From: Distichodus sexfasciatus
Taxonomy: Eukaryota > Chordata > Actinopteri > Characiformes > Distichodontidae
Direction: 5' to 3'
Assembly (NCBI GenBank): GCA_032718565.1
Contig: JAVGVS010000459.1
Span: 236,167 to 300,166 of the forward strand
DNA length: 64,000 nt
Shown one piece after another: positions 52,311 through 62,914 of this stretch. The notes under the pieces are model-generated. The model was not told where the DNA came from. It saw only the letters and a list, made by a program, of their open reading frames with translations, and did not search any database. Position 1 is the first letter of the stretch. Each line of letters opens with the position of its first letter. Position numbers and translations under genes: made by a program.

Positions 52311-55300
52311 ATAATTTAGATTCCTGAAGCTTGAGAGAGAAACACATTACACCAAATGTTAAAAGACAATAACCATGTCAACAAACTGAGCAACAGTGTA
52401 TCCTGTAACAACATATAGTTTAGTAATTTCATCTAGCACAGTATGCTGACAAGGTATTTCCTGACTTATTAGGCACATTTAAGTTAATTGGATATTGTGG
52501 GTTATTGTAGGTAAGGGCACTTTAATCTGCTGGTTGTGGTCAGTTATTTAAAATTATTTCCTCATATTTGAATTTTGTTTGTGTTAAAATTTGCTCTAAA
52601 CATAGCACACATCATTTGCAAAACCTGAATATTTAAATGACAATACTGACCAGGAGCAAATCTGAAAGATTTTTTTGTATTTAGGAAAACAGATTAAATG
52701 TAATGATCTACAAATCTCCATCAAAGCCATATGGGCTTTTCAGTGGACCCCTGCCTACATTTGTCCTGCCAGTTATTTTCTCTAGAGCATGCCAACAGGA
52801 CACTGTCCGGTGAAATCAGTCTGTGATCAGTGGTTTTGAGTTGCCTGCCACTGTGGTACTGCGATGACTCATTCAGCTGACAGGTCTGTTTGACTTCTGT
52901 GAGAGATCAACACTTCCCCACTGCTCTGCATTTTCACCCTCCTCTTGCCAGTTCCTTTCCTGCTGCCTGCAACAGGCCCTATTTGTTAATTAATGTAACT
53001 AATTAGCATTGTAAACCCTTGGCTGCTTCCATGGCAGTGTGGGAAGTCTTTAGTGTACTGAAGCTCTGCAATTATTAATGTATTTTTATCACTATCAATC
53101 AACTACATACTCAACAATCAATAACATCAGCGACTTGGCAGGACATCTAGGACAACTGGACTGAATTAAAGACCTATATGGATATTTCTAAAGATCACTC
53201 AGATTTCTTAATATCTATATGAGACAGCACCCAGAACAGAAAGACTGTTGGCACTGGAAAGATAGGTGCTTTGTCATCCTCTTTATGAAACAGACAGTAG
53301 CTTGATCTTTGAGTGTAGCAGGAACTTTGAGTGTGTGAGGCAAAAGTCATATAGCATCCAGCATGTAATTAAATTGGGCTTCTCTGCATGTTGTTGGTTG
53401 GAAAAATGAGTGGGAGTTACTCCAAAAGTCATTGGAAAGTAACCAGAAGAGATGAGATCTGCTTTTTCACACTTGAAAGCAGAAGAAATACATTTAGTAC
53501 AATTAATCTTTTATACACTCTTGACAAAAGGGACTTTTATCTCTGTTCCATTACGATTTTGAGACTGAACCAATTTACATTTTAAAGCATAATTAATGAA
53601 CAAGAAAGTGATTTAGATTTTTCTTCATTTGGCTTGTACCGTGTCTGGAACATATATGATATTAGAATAGTGCTATGAATTTGGCCAATATGTGTAGGTT
53701 GAATACAACGACTAGAAATAAGTTCCTCTTTCAGGCGTGAAAAAAGCCAATGTGTTCTATGTCTTTTACATCAGTTGGCCCAAACATCAAAGAATGGGAG
53801 GCAGGTCTCTGGCACAAATTAACCATTTAAGCAGCAATGAGTAAAACAATTCATTGACATGTCATGCATATTCCACAGGCAACATGAAAGACAGTAACAT
53901 TTCTCAATTTGCATGACACATTTATATTTAATCTAATATCAAGAAATAAACATCAAATGTTGTAATTTAATACTTCAATATAATTATCTAAAACATTCAG
54001 TTTGTTTGTGTTTTTTGATGAGGTTACATAATATCATAAAATTGTGGGCTTCAAATATATTTTCTGATATTTAGTCAAAAACTGTTGACAGAAAACATTG
54101 TACATAAAAAGTAAAAGAACATTGAGGTGGCGTTGATTTCTATACTTGGTAATAAAAATTTTATCTTAAGGTTCTATGATAACCATTTAGGACAAATACT
54201 GATTCTTCTATTGCAATAATATGACATTATTATTGAACAATGATTGTTCATGCCAAATACATTAACATAAAATTAAATAATCTTAAATGGCATTTGCTAA
54301 TGCATCTCCATTATTTCCAATTTAAAAATTTCACAAATTAGCACATGCATTTCCAGTATTGCACATTTGAGGATGATCTTCTGTGGCACAATATTTATTT
54401 TCCTCTGCAAAATTTGTACATTATAAAAATTCTAAAGTCTTTATTATGCAAGTATTTATATTATATATGTATGTGTACGTGTACATATCTTACATTCGCA
54501 GTCTATAATATCTCTGCATACATTAGTTTACTGGTGTCTGTTAATTATTGGGTTGAAAGCAGGCAGCAATTAAAAGCCTTTGAGTGGTTTTATATCATGC
54601 TGAAAACACTTTATACACACAGATGAGAGTAAATATTATGCTCACCTACATTACATCTGAATCTGTGAATGCTTTTTAATGCTGAAATGTTCATATGCAT
54701 TAATATAGTAACTAATCTGATTTAGAGATTTGTACATGTGAACACATATTTACAAATACACATTATATCTCTGTCTACTTTTACACATGATTAAAAATCA
54801 ATTTCTTTGAATTTTACCATCCTATTTTAACACTTCTGAAAATGGAGCTGTAAGTATTATGTCTGCTAGGGATTCAACTAGTTATCACCCAGTTAATCCA
54901 GACTATAAATATTTAATACGTCTGTCCTCCCATAGAACAGGATGGATTTTTACTCCATTTAATTACTGTTTCACCTGGAAGTTACAGATTTCGTGAACTG
55001 CTAGCTAAAAGCTGACTGCATTAATCTTCCAATAAATCGATCTTTTAACAATCAAATTATTAAAGAACAAAACGAGATTTATCAAGATATAAAATATTCA
55101 GCACATGCACGAGTGTATGAAACACCGATTTCATATTAATTTACATTGATTATAGATTACAACACTAATATATTTATTAAATAACTCTCAGTCTACCTTC
55201 ATTTCATTCTTAGAAGCAGATAAAGCTGAGCATATATACAAATTCTATCATTTATATTATGTGCATGGCCAGATAGGGATTTCTTGTGTTGTAGAAAAGT

Positions 55301-55640
55301 CTTTAATTGCGTGTATGTTCCTGTCTCATTTACCTCACATCATTTCTCCGCCCCAGGAGAAGTAGCAAGCTCTCAACAACTCACTCACATCTTTTATTTT
55401 TAAAAAGTACAAGCTCGAAAGACAAATCATTCAGGCTGGAGTAAACAGGGAGTGGCTTGAAATGTTCCTGTCACGGCGGCGGACAGTCTTACGTATAGGC
55501 GGACAACCCCTGCAAACACAACGGTCCTTTCCGTAAGACTGGTTGTCAGATTCTGTGTCTGTGCCCTCGAACGAGAGTTATATCTTTTATTTCGTGCCTG
55601 TACATTCACTTGTGCCTTTTCGTCCTTTGCGGAGCGCCAT
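52311..55640. other. repeat-poor AT-rich flank upstream of tmem158
   Basis: About 3.3 kb without recognisable transposon termini, coding motifs or SINE boxes, in sharp contrast to the rest of the window. It contains long non-repetitive AT-rich segments (for example around 52980-53050 and 53760-53900) that could include conserved cis-regulatory DNA. This is only an inference from the lack of insertions. Confidence 0.5.
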
Positions 55641-55674
55641 GCATTTGGAGTATCTTCGTTGTGTGTCATGCTGA
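55639..55674 (+). promoter_or_regulatory. short upstream ORF overlapping the tmem158 start
   Basis: ATGCATTTGGAG... encodes 11 residues and ends with a TGA that overlaps the tmem158 ATG region (55668) in another frame. If translated it would reduce initiation at tmem158. Position and overlap are seen; a regulatory effect is inferred. Confidence 0.5.
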
Positions 55675-56342
55675 GCAACTCCACGACTTTCCTGTTGGCT
55701 TTGAGCGTTGTTGCTGGACTCCTCCAGCGTTCCCACGGCTGGAGCGACGAAGATCTGTTGCTTCCCCCCATTAATTCTACCAACAGATTCCTGGCCAACT
55801 TGGAGGTGGACGTGGGTTATTCCAAGCGCTCCGTAGAAGCCGCGGAATCCTCCTCACAGTGCAATGTGAGCGTGGAAAGGCTTCCGACTAAGCTGGTGGC
55901 CCGTTGGGATAGCAACCTCGGTTTCCAGTGCGACGTGCTGATATACACCACCAACAACCATGGCAAGGCGTTTTTCTCAGCTGCCTTCAACCGGGCCATT
56001 TCGCCCGTGTTTATCGAACATCTCGGTGTTACCGGTGGGCAGCAGGAGTTTAGGTTGTGCGTCGGATGTGGTCTATCGCGCTACAGACGCTTTGGGCAAA
56101 GCAGGTCGGAAGGGCAGCAACATTTGGGGAATCCGAAACATTTCTGTTGTCTTGACTTCGCGTTGGATGAGCTGAAAGGGGACAGAAGTTGGAGACTTAA
56201 TCGTAAACCCATAGAATCTACGCTGGTTGCCTGTTTTATGACATTAGTCATAATAATATGGAGCGTTGCTGCCCTCATATGGCCGGTGCCCATCATTGCA
56301 GGGTTTCTGCCTAATGGAATGGAACAGAGACGTCCGAGATAG
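55668..56342 (+). CDS. tmem158: transmembrane protein 158
   Basis: Intact 224-residue single-exon gene; the mammalian gene is also single exon. A hydrophobic signal peptide (1 to about 24) is followed by a luminal/extracellular domain. This has two N-glycosylation sequons (N36-S-T, N66-V-S) and cysteines in QCDVLIYTTNNHGKAFFSAA (88-107), RLCVGCG (129-135) and HFCCLDFALDEL (158-169). The C-terminal block SWRLNRKPIESTLVACFMTL, with the hydrophobic span to FLPNGMEQRR (about 174-222), is the diagnostic conserved part. Human TMEM158 (RIS1, a Ras-senescence-induced gene) is about 300 residues and has a long alanine-rich tail and insert that are absent here. The start is the ATG at 55668, since it begins the signal peptide. 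Function in fish is not known. Confidence 0.95.
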   Translation: MLSNSTTFLLALSVVAGLLQRSHGWSDEDLLLPPINSTNRFLANLEVDVGYSKRSVEAAESSSQCNVSVERLPTKLVARWDSNLGFQCDVLIYTTNNHGKAFFSAAFNRAISPVFIEHLGVTGGQQEFRLCVGCGLSRYRRFGQSRSEGQQHLGNPKHFCCLDFALDELKGDRSWRLNRKPIESTLVACFMTLVIIIWSVAALIWPVPIIAGFLPNGMEQRRPR

Positions 56343-56745
56343 ATGAGTACTTTATACGTATTTGTTTTGTAGAATAATTAAATTATTAGTAATATTATAA
56401 CGGGTTGGGATACGTAAACCTTTGTGGAATATTACGGTGTTTAAATACAAACTTGTCTTTTAAAGAACATAAAAGTGAATATGGTTAAACAAATTTATTA
56501 TCAGATTGCTTTTGTTTTCATGTAAGTATAAACATATTTACTTTAAATGTTATATTTTCCTGTTTCTCTAAATAGTGTGCATAGTAGTTTGGAATAGTTT
56601 GTGATCACGATACCCAAAGGAATAGCTAAAGGTACTAAAACAAGATGGAGATTTAGATAAAATAACAAAACTGTTTTGTACTGTCATACTGCCAAATGTA
56701 TACCATAGGCTGAAGCTAAACTCTATTTGTATTTGAAAGATGTGT

Positions 56746-56751
56746 AATAAA
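56746..56751 (+). terminator. tmem158 candidate polyadenylation signal
   Basis: AATAAA about 400 bases after the stop codon, the first canonical hexamer downstream on this strand. Between 56752 and 57610 I see only AT-rich flank. Confidence 0.5.
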
Positions 56752-57610
56752 ATGTGTTAGAGAAGTTAACTTGTCAAAATAACCTGTTATTTCCAATACT
56801 GGTCCATCTTACCTTCCAACTAAGATACATTTTGATTACACATAAAACAAACAAATGTGTAAAGTGTTGCAAAGGCAAATTGTTTTTTTTATTTTTTTTA
56901 TTTATATAACAAGACCACACCCAGCTTCGTGCATGTAATCACTCACCTACTACAACTGCGCCCAACTATAACTGTTCAGGAAGTTGTATCCACACAGGGA
57001 GAATCCTGAAATTGTTTACAGAAGTAATGTCAAAACAATTTGAGCTTTCATTCAGTTATCTTAATGTATCTAATATGTCATGACAGTTCTACTTTCCAGC
57101 TTCTTTTTTGATGTTTTGAGTCATTATTCCGGATAAACTGCTATATGGCGTATGTATATAGAATATTAACAACAGCTTTAAAATACTGGAAATACTTGAA
57201 AATGAACCTTGAAAGTGCTCGAATCTGACATTGGAAAGGGTGTACAAACCTTGGGTAAAACATATTAACTGGTAATTCCATTAACAGTGTCCTTAACCAT
57301 GCACAAATTCAGTATTGAGGGTGTTTAGTAATGATTCACTGGGATGACTCATCTTCCTGTCTGCTCTAGATATGGAAAATTGTGAAAAAAAACAAACAAA
57401 CAAATATGTATCTCCTTCTTTGTTACAAAGCATAACTCACAGCACCTTTCATTGCTTCTTTGTACTTTATAGTCCCAATTTTAAATATATTTTGTTGATA
57501 AAATCATATGTATTAATCCACCCAACAAGCATCTATTTAAGTACAGTTATGGTCAACATTATTAGCCCCCAAGGCATTATGGAACATTTCCCTAAAATTC
57601 ATTTATAAAA

Positions 57611-59120
57611 ATATAACTGCAAGCAGTGATTACGGGGGCCATGCAGTTTGCAGCTTTATCAGTTTTTTATGAATTGAAGTACATAAATGTTGAGATTTGA
57701 TATCTTTCATCTTTTTTTCTATGTATTTACGGTTCAAAATTTATTAGGCTAACTTTAAAATAGTTTATTATGGCGCCAATAAGTGGGATATCGACTTTGA
57801 AGTGAAGCTTTGCAGCCATAAAAAGAAATACCTGAAAATGGGCTTAATAATTACTATAAGAGAGTGTCTAAAAACTGTAAATTATAGTAAAGTTTTCTTA
57901 TTCAAACATATGTCTTGCTAAATTTGTTTCAAAGTATTGATTTGCATAATATAGCCATATGAATAGGTAAATAAAAAAAGGGCTCAATAACTATTAAAGA
58001 AGAATATGCTGAGATTTAAATAATACGATTTCATATTATGAAAATTAGCGCTAGCTCACTCAGAGCTAGATTTCTATGATATTCAGTGTGTGGCATTGCA
58101 TTACTATATGAAGCCGAGCACATTTATTTAAAAAAAATACAGCCAAATGAAAACCTAAATTAAAAATATACTCGATAATAATTAAAAAAGAATGTCTTGG
58201 GATTCAAATAATACCAGTTACATGCAGATTGGATAAAAATCCAGGATCTAGTTGACTAGTTATACTAGTTATTACAGAAAAATCCAATATGGGAAAAATA
58301 GATATTTATTAAGATTCGTCTTGACCTAAGAAATAAGATGGTATAAGATTTTTAAGAATCGGAGCTACGATTCAAAAGTTATTACGGAAAACGCATAATA
58401 GCTTATTAGCGCCACCAAGTGGTAGAGTGGTGCAATTATTTTTTTGCCTGAATAGTACGTGAGGTTTAAACTGTTGAAATATGGGCAAAGTGGCGCAAAT
58501 TTTTTTCTTCAGTATTGGGTAGAGTCAAGGACCTACCTGCCAAATTTCAAAGCTGTTGCCCACCCAGAGCCGAATTTCTATGACACTTGGTGTATGGGTT
58601 TGCAGTCCTACGCCAAGCCGAGCCCATTTATTTGCATATTACATAAAAATGAAGACCTAAATTAAAAATGTGCTCGATAATAATTAAAGAAGAGTGTCTT
58701 GGGATTCAAATGATACCAGTTGCATGCAGATTGGACAAAAATCCAGGGACGAGTTCGAAAAAGATGGGATTTCATTTTATGCAAATTAGCGAAAATCAAA
58801 TACGGGAGAAATAGATGCGAGGGTCTAAAAGAATTCGTCTTAAACCAAAGAATAAGATGATATAAGATTTTTGAGAATAAGAGCTACGGTTCAACATTTA
58901 TTCGGCAAAATGCTAATTTTTGTGGAAAATTGCAAAATAGCTTATTTTGGTGCAGTTTTTTTTTTGCCTGAGTAGTGGATGGGGTACCGGACCTACCTGC
59001 CAAATTTCAAAGCTGTAGGTCTTACCATTTTTTCTCCACAATGCGTTTTAAGGCAGAAAAAAAAAAATTGGCACAATAACAATAGGGTACCACGCAGTGT
59101 TCCACTGCATGGCCCCCTAA
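57611..59120 (-). repeat. tandem-unit element, inverted copy of the 21350-24184 family
   Basis: Begins (as complement) with the same TATAACTGCAAGCAGTGATT end and finishes with ACTGCATGGCCCCCTAA, complement of the AGGGGGCCATGCAGT terminus. ACCTGCCAAATTTCAAAGCT occurs at about 58532 and 58994, roughly 460 bases apart. So this copy holds fewer units than the one at 21-24 kb. Because both ends match in the two copies, the termini of the family are well defined. Confidence 0.88.
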
Positions 59121-59540
59121 CTATACATAGTCAAACATTCATCAGTGTTATCTGGAAGTATTTAGTACATTCTGGAAAATAAGTAAAATAAATATTTACA
59201 GTATGTCTCGTTTATCTGAAATATAGTGAAAATGTTATTCTTTTGCTTTCATAACACACATAACCAACCAATCAGCTATTAAACCACACCTGTGCCGTCA
59301 ATTAGCTTCCAAACAACACCTGAATATTCAGTCAGCATTGAACTTTACTTAAGGGTGTAATTAGGCAGTCCTAGGCAATTGCCGGGCGCCCGAACCTACA
59401 GACCGAAAAAGTCTCAGCTGGTTCGAGATGATGAGGACTTCATAGAGTCCAGGTGAGAGTTCAGCCGGTGAAGCGTCAGCATGGCACAGCGCGGCAGCTC
59501 AGGGTCAGTTTCAATTTATATGTCTCTCATATATAGGTCT
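59121..59540. other. non-coding, nothing assigned
   Basis: AT-rich DNA followed by a short CpG-containing segment (CCGGGCGCCCGAACC near 59382). No ORF, terminal repeat or RNA gene identified. Confidence 0.5.
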
Positions 59541-61000
59541 CTCTCATACTGCCATGCAAGGCCATTAAGAGCTTTTTAAGTCAAGAGTAGTATTTATAGT
59601 AGACACAAAATTTAGGCTGATGCATTATGAACTAGCTGGAGTTTATTTAATGACCCGTTTGGACATCCGGAGAATAAGACATTACAGTAATCAAGCCTAG
59701 AGGTAATGAACGCATGAACCAGTTTTTCTGCATCTTGAAAGGATAGCATGTTTTTTAATTTGGAAATATTAAGAGTAATACCATAGTTTTTGAAGACATG
59801 TCAGATAGTTGACCTCTGGTGGCTTTAGTGCCTCAGTCTTGTCTAGATTTAGCAGAAGAAAGTTGTCAGACATCCACTTTTGAAGTAGCTGTCTGTCTTC
59901 TGGTTTGGCTGATATATATAATTGCCCACAAAACAATGAAAGCTAACTCCATGCTTATGAATAACTGGGCCTAAAAGCAGCATATACAGCAAAAACAGCA
60001 AGGTACCTAAGACTGAACCTTGTGGGACTCCATATATGACCTTGACATGTTCTGAAAAATCACTATTTATATTCAATAGTGACAGCCATCTGAAATGTAG
60101 GATTTGAACCAAGAGAGGGCCACTCCCCTGATACCAACAGCATGTTCAAGCCTATCTAGGACAATGGTATGATCTACAGTATCAAAAGCAGCACTAAGAT
60201 CAAGCAGCACTAAGAGCGAGGCACAGCCTTGATCAGCAGATAGGAGGAGATCATTCTCTACCTTCAGCAGAGCAGCCTCTGTGCTGTAGTTGGCTCTAAA
60301 CCCAGATGGAAATCTTTCATAAATCTGATTTTCCTGCAAATATGAGGTTGGTTAACAAGCTACAACTTTCTCTAATATTTAGATTTAATATTTAATATTT
60401 TGGACACACATGGGAGATTAGATATTATTCTATAGTTTAACATTTCCAAGGGATCTAAGTTGGGCTTCTTCAACAAGTGTTTACTGCTAATTTAAGAGAT
60501 TTAGGCAGATGACCAATGGTAATAGATGAGTAAACTATTGCTAGTAGAGGTTTAATCACTACCGGAAACATCTCTTTGAGTATATTTGAGATGAATTTGA
60601 GGATAATATTAAGGACATTAGTTCTGACTGGTTGACCAGGGTAAATGATTCAAATATGGCAGCAGTACATTAGTGCATGCCGTATTAAGGCTAGGCACTG
60701 TAGTTATTTGTACATTATTGGAAAATAATGTTGGCACAGTGTGAGCAGTAGTCTAGTTATTAGTCAGCTTGGATACCATTCTAAATAGAAATCAAGGATT
60801 TTTTTCAATTAGCAAAGAGAGATATTCTGATTTAGCAGCTCTAAGAGCCTTTTTTTAGCTTTCTATAGCTTTCCACAATACCATACCACTAGTTTATTTT
60901 GATGCCACTTGCGTTCTAATTTAGGTGTCTTGTTTTAAGATACATAAGTGTTCATTTTACCATGGAGCAGTTTTATTTTCTCTGATGTTCTTAATTTTAA
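59541..61000 (-). pseudogene. L2-clade LINE reverse transcriptase and linker (degenerate)
   Basis: Minus frames give, from right to left, KALRAAKSEYLSLL-like and LYLEWYPS linker residues, then ERFPSGFRANYSTEAALLKV, DQGCASLLVLLDLSAAFDTV (palm, first catalytic Asp), YGVPQGSVLGTLLFLLYML (box 4) and a mutated YADD box (CFVGNYIYQ). The last lacks both catalytic aspartates. Stops and frameshifts are common. Confidence 0.85.
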
Positions 61001-61439
61001 TGTGGCAATTTATCTAATTGGAACAAAGAATAAGGACCTGGCGGGCTGTAAATCGTAATAAGGGGGAACGGCAAAGATTTCGAATTTTGTAGATACGTCT
61101 GCAATTCCTCCGTCTTTATCATTCAGCTGGGGTTTGTGCTCATAACTACACTCTGGAGGGGTTGCTTCATTCAAAGCTAAGTACTAATTGGGTTTTTTAC
61201 CCAGATAGTCTGCATTGGGTGCTCTAATTTAATTTAATAGTTAGATTTCAAAAGGACACCTTTCGCATTCTCCATGAATTATTTTTGGTTCGGGGTACAG
61301 AGATGGTGGTACCTAGTTGACCACTTGCAGGAGGTCGGTTTAGCCTTTCTGCCTACGGCCTGGTCTTGGTTCCGGTTTGTCAATGGCCGCCTAAATATGA
61401 ACCTTCATAAAGGCTAGCTGACGCAATAACCGACACACC

Positions 61440-62240
61440 AACCAACAGTGGACAGCAGGCGAGCTGAGGAGAAAAATTATCAGAGATGTCAGCAAGAATC
61501 CCCGGACATAATTGTTGCTGTTCTGGCCTCTTCTGGGGTTGGTGTTTCAAGGAAGACAGTTGTGAGGGCTCTTCATCATGGTGGGCTTCAACGTCATCAC
61601 CCAAGAAGAACTCCATTACTCTAGCACATTAAAGATAGACTGAGGTTTGCCCTCAGTTTGAAAATGTAAAACTTAAGGATGTGTTTTGGAAATCTGTTCT
61701 TTGGTCAGATGAGACTAAACTGGAGCTGTTTGGGCACATGGATGTTGCTTTTGTTTGGCGAAAAAAGGGAGAGGCCTTCAACCCTAAGAACATAGTTCCC
61801 ACCGTGAAACATAGTGGTGGAAGCATTATGCTGTGGGGCTGTTTTGCTGACTCAGGCACAGGTTGCCTTGATTAGCTGCATGACATCATGAAAAAAGTAA
61901 ATTATGTTGACATTTTGAATCTAGACCTTAGGTCTTGGTCGCCAGGATGTCGCCACTGTGTCTTCCAACAGACAACGACTGAAAGTACATATCGAAATTG
62001 GCCCAAAACTTTTTAAAGGTCACTGGAGTGGCCCGCACAGAGCCCAGATCTCAATTCTATTGGGAATCTGTGGTGGTTGCTCAAAGTGAATGTCCTTGCT
62101 CAGAAACCACACCAGTTGGACTCGCTGAACCAATTGCTCATGGAAGAATGGGCCAAAATCCTTCAAAAGACGTGCCAATCTGTCAGGAACTATCCCAAAA
62201 GATTGTGGTCTGTTGTGACTTAGACACTACTGACTATTAA
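61440..62240 (+). pseudogene. decayed Tc1-like transposase
   Basis: RRKIIRDVSKNPRT (linker), then the frame with FWKSVLWSDETKLELFGHMD (first catalytic Asp), AFVWRKKGEAFNPKNIVPTV and HSGGSIMLWGCFADSGTG, then degenerate FQQTTT...and ...PDLNSI-like remnants in other frames (about 61960-62080). Different family from the other Tc1 copies in the window. Confidence 0.85.
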
Positions 62241-62655
62241 TTGTCAGAGGCCTAATACATTTGGCCATGTCATTTTTGTGTTTTCTTATTTTAACTTATT
62301 TTTAAAAAAGAAGTATTCATTTGAAATGACTCAAAGCTGAGATAGTATTTTTGCAGGAAATCCATATGCACACCAAGGATCAGGTGCGATTGATATTCCA
62401 TTGGTTGTCTGAGGTTTTTCACCAATTTTAACTTGGTTTAAACAGATTTACCAATTCATTTTAAGTGGTAAATCTGTTCAGTTTTACCAATATCTCCCCT
62501 TGCAATCTTACTCACATGTTCTTCTTTTGTCTTTTATTATTTAATATTTGGCAGTATTATTTTAAGATGTTTTCTAAGACTAGAAGCTCCTCCACATATT
62601 GCTATTTTCGGGCTCCCAGATAATTACCACCAATACACTTCAAACCAGATGGAGA

Positions 62656-62689
62656 TCCTAGCTTTTACTTAGGTAAGTAAAAGCTAGGA
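62656..62689. repeat. perfect 16-bp-arm palindrome
   Basis: TCCTAGCTTTTACTTA and its exact complement are separated by only two bases (GG). It lies between two Tc1 remnants. It could be a hairpin left from paired termini or a cruciform-prone site. Confidence 0.9.
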
Positions 62690-62784
62690 GACAAAAAAAG
62701 CCATCTTTTTCTTCAAGTTAAAGGTCTGGAGTTGATTCCAGGTGTGGCATTTGCATTTGGAAGCTGTTACTGTGAACCCACAAC

Positions 62785-62901
62785 ATGCGGTCAAAGGAGC
62801 TCTCAATGGAAGTGAAACAGACCGTCCTTTGGCCGAAAAAAAGAAGAAGAAATCCATCAGAGAGATAGCGGAAATGTTAGGAGTGGCCAAATCAACAGTT
62901 T
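62785..62901 (+). pseudogene. Tc1-like transposase N-terminal fragment
   Basis: MRSKELSMEVKQTVLW, then after a one-base shift KKKSIREIAEMLGVAKSTV, the first helix-turn-helix of a teleost Tc1 transposase, ending in a stop where Trp is expected. It is truncated directly at the 3' end of the neighbouring LINE. Confidence 0.8.
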
Positions 62902-62914
62902 GAGGAAAAAGTCA

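Noticed and set aside
52917..53050. Possible conserved exon upstream of tmem158
   Set aside because: No open frame with splice sites or recognisable peptide; mammalian tmem158 has a single exon. It remains only part of the repeat-poor flank.
55427..55999. Minus-strand frames (123 and 60 codons) over tmem158
   Set aside because: Shadows of the plus-strand gene in a GC-rich coding region; no conserved motifs.
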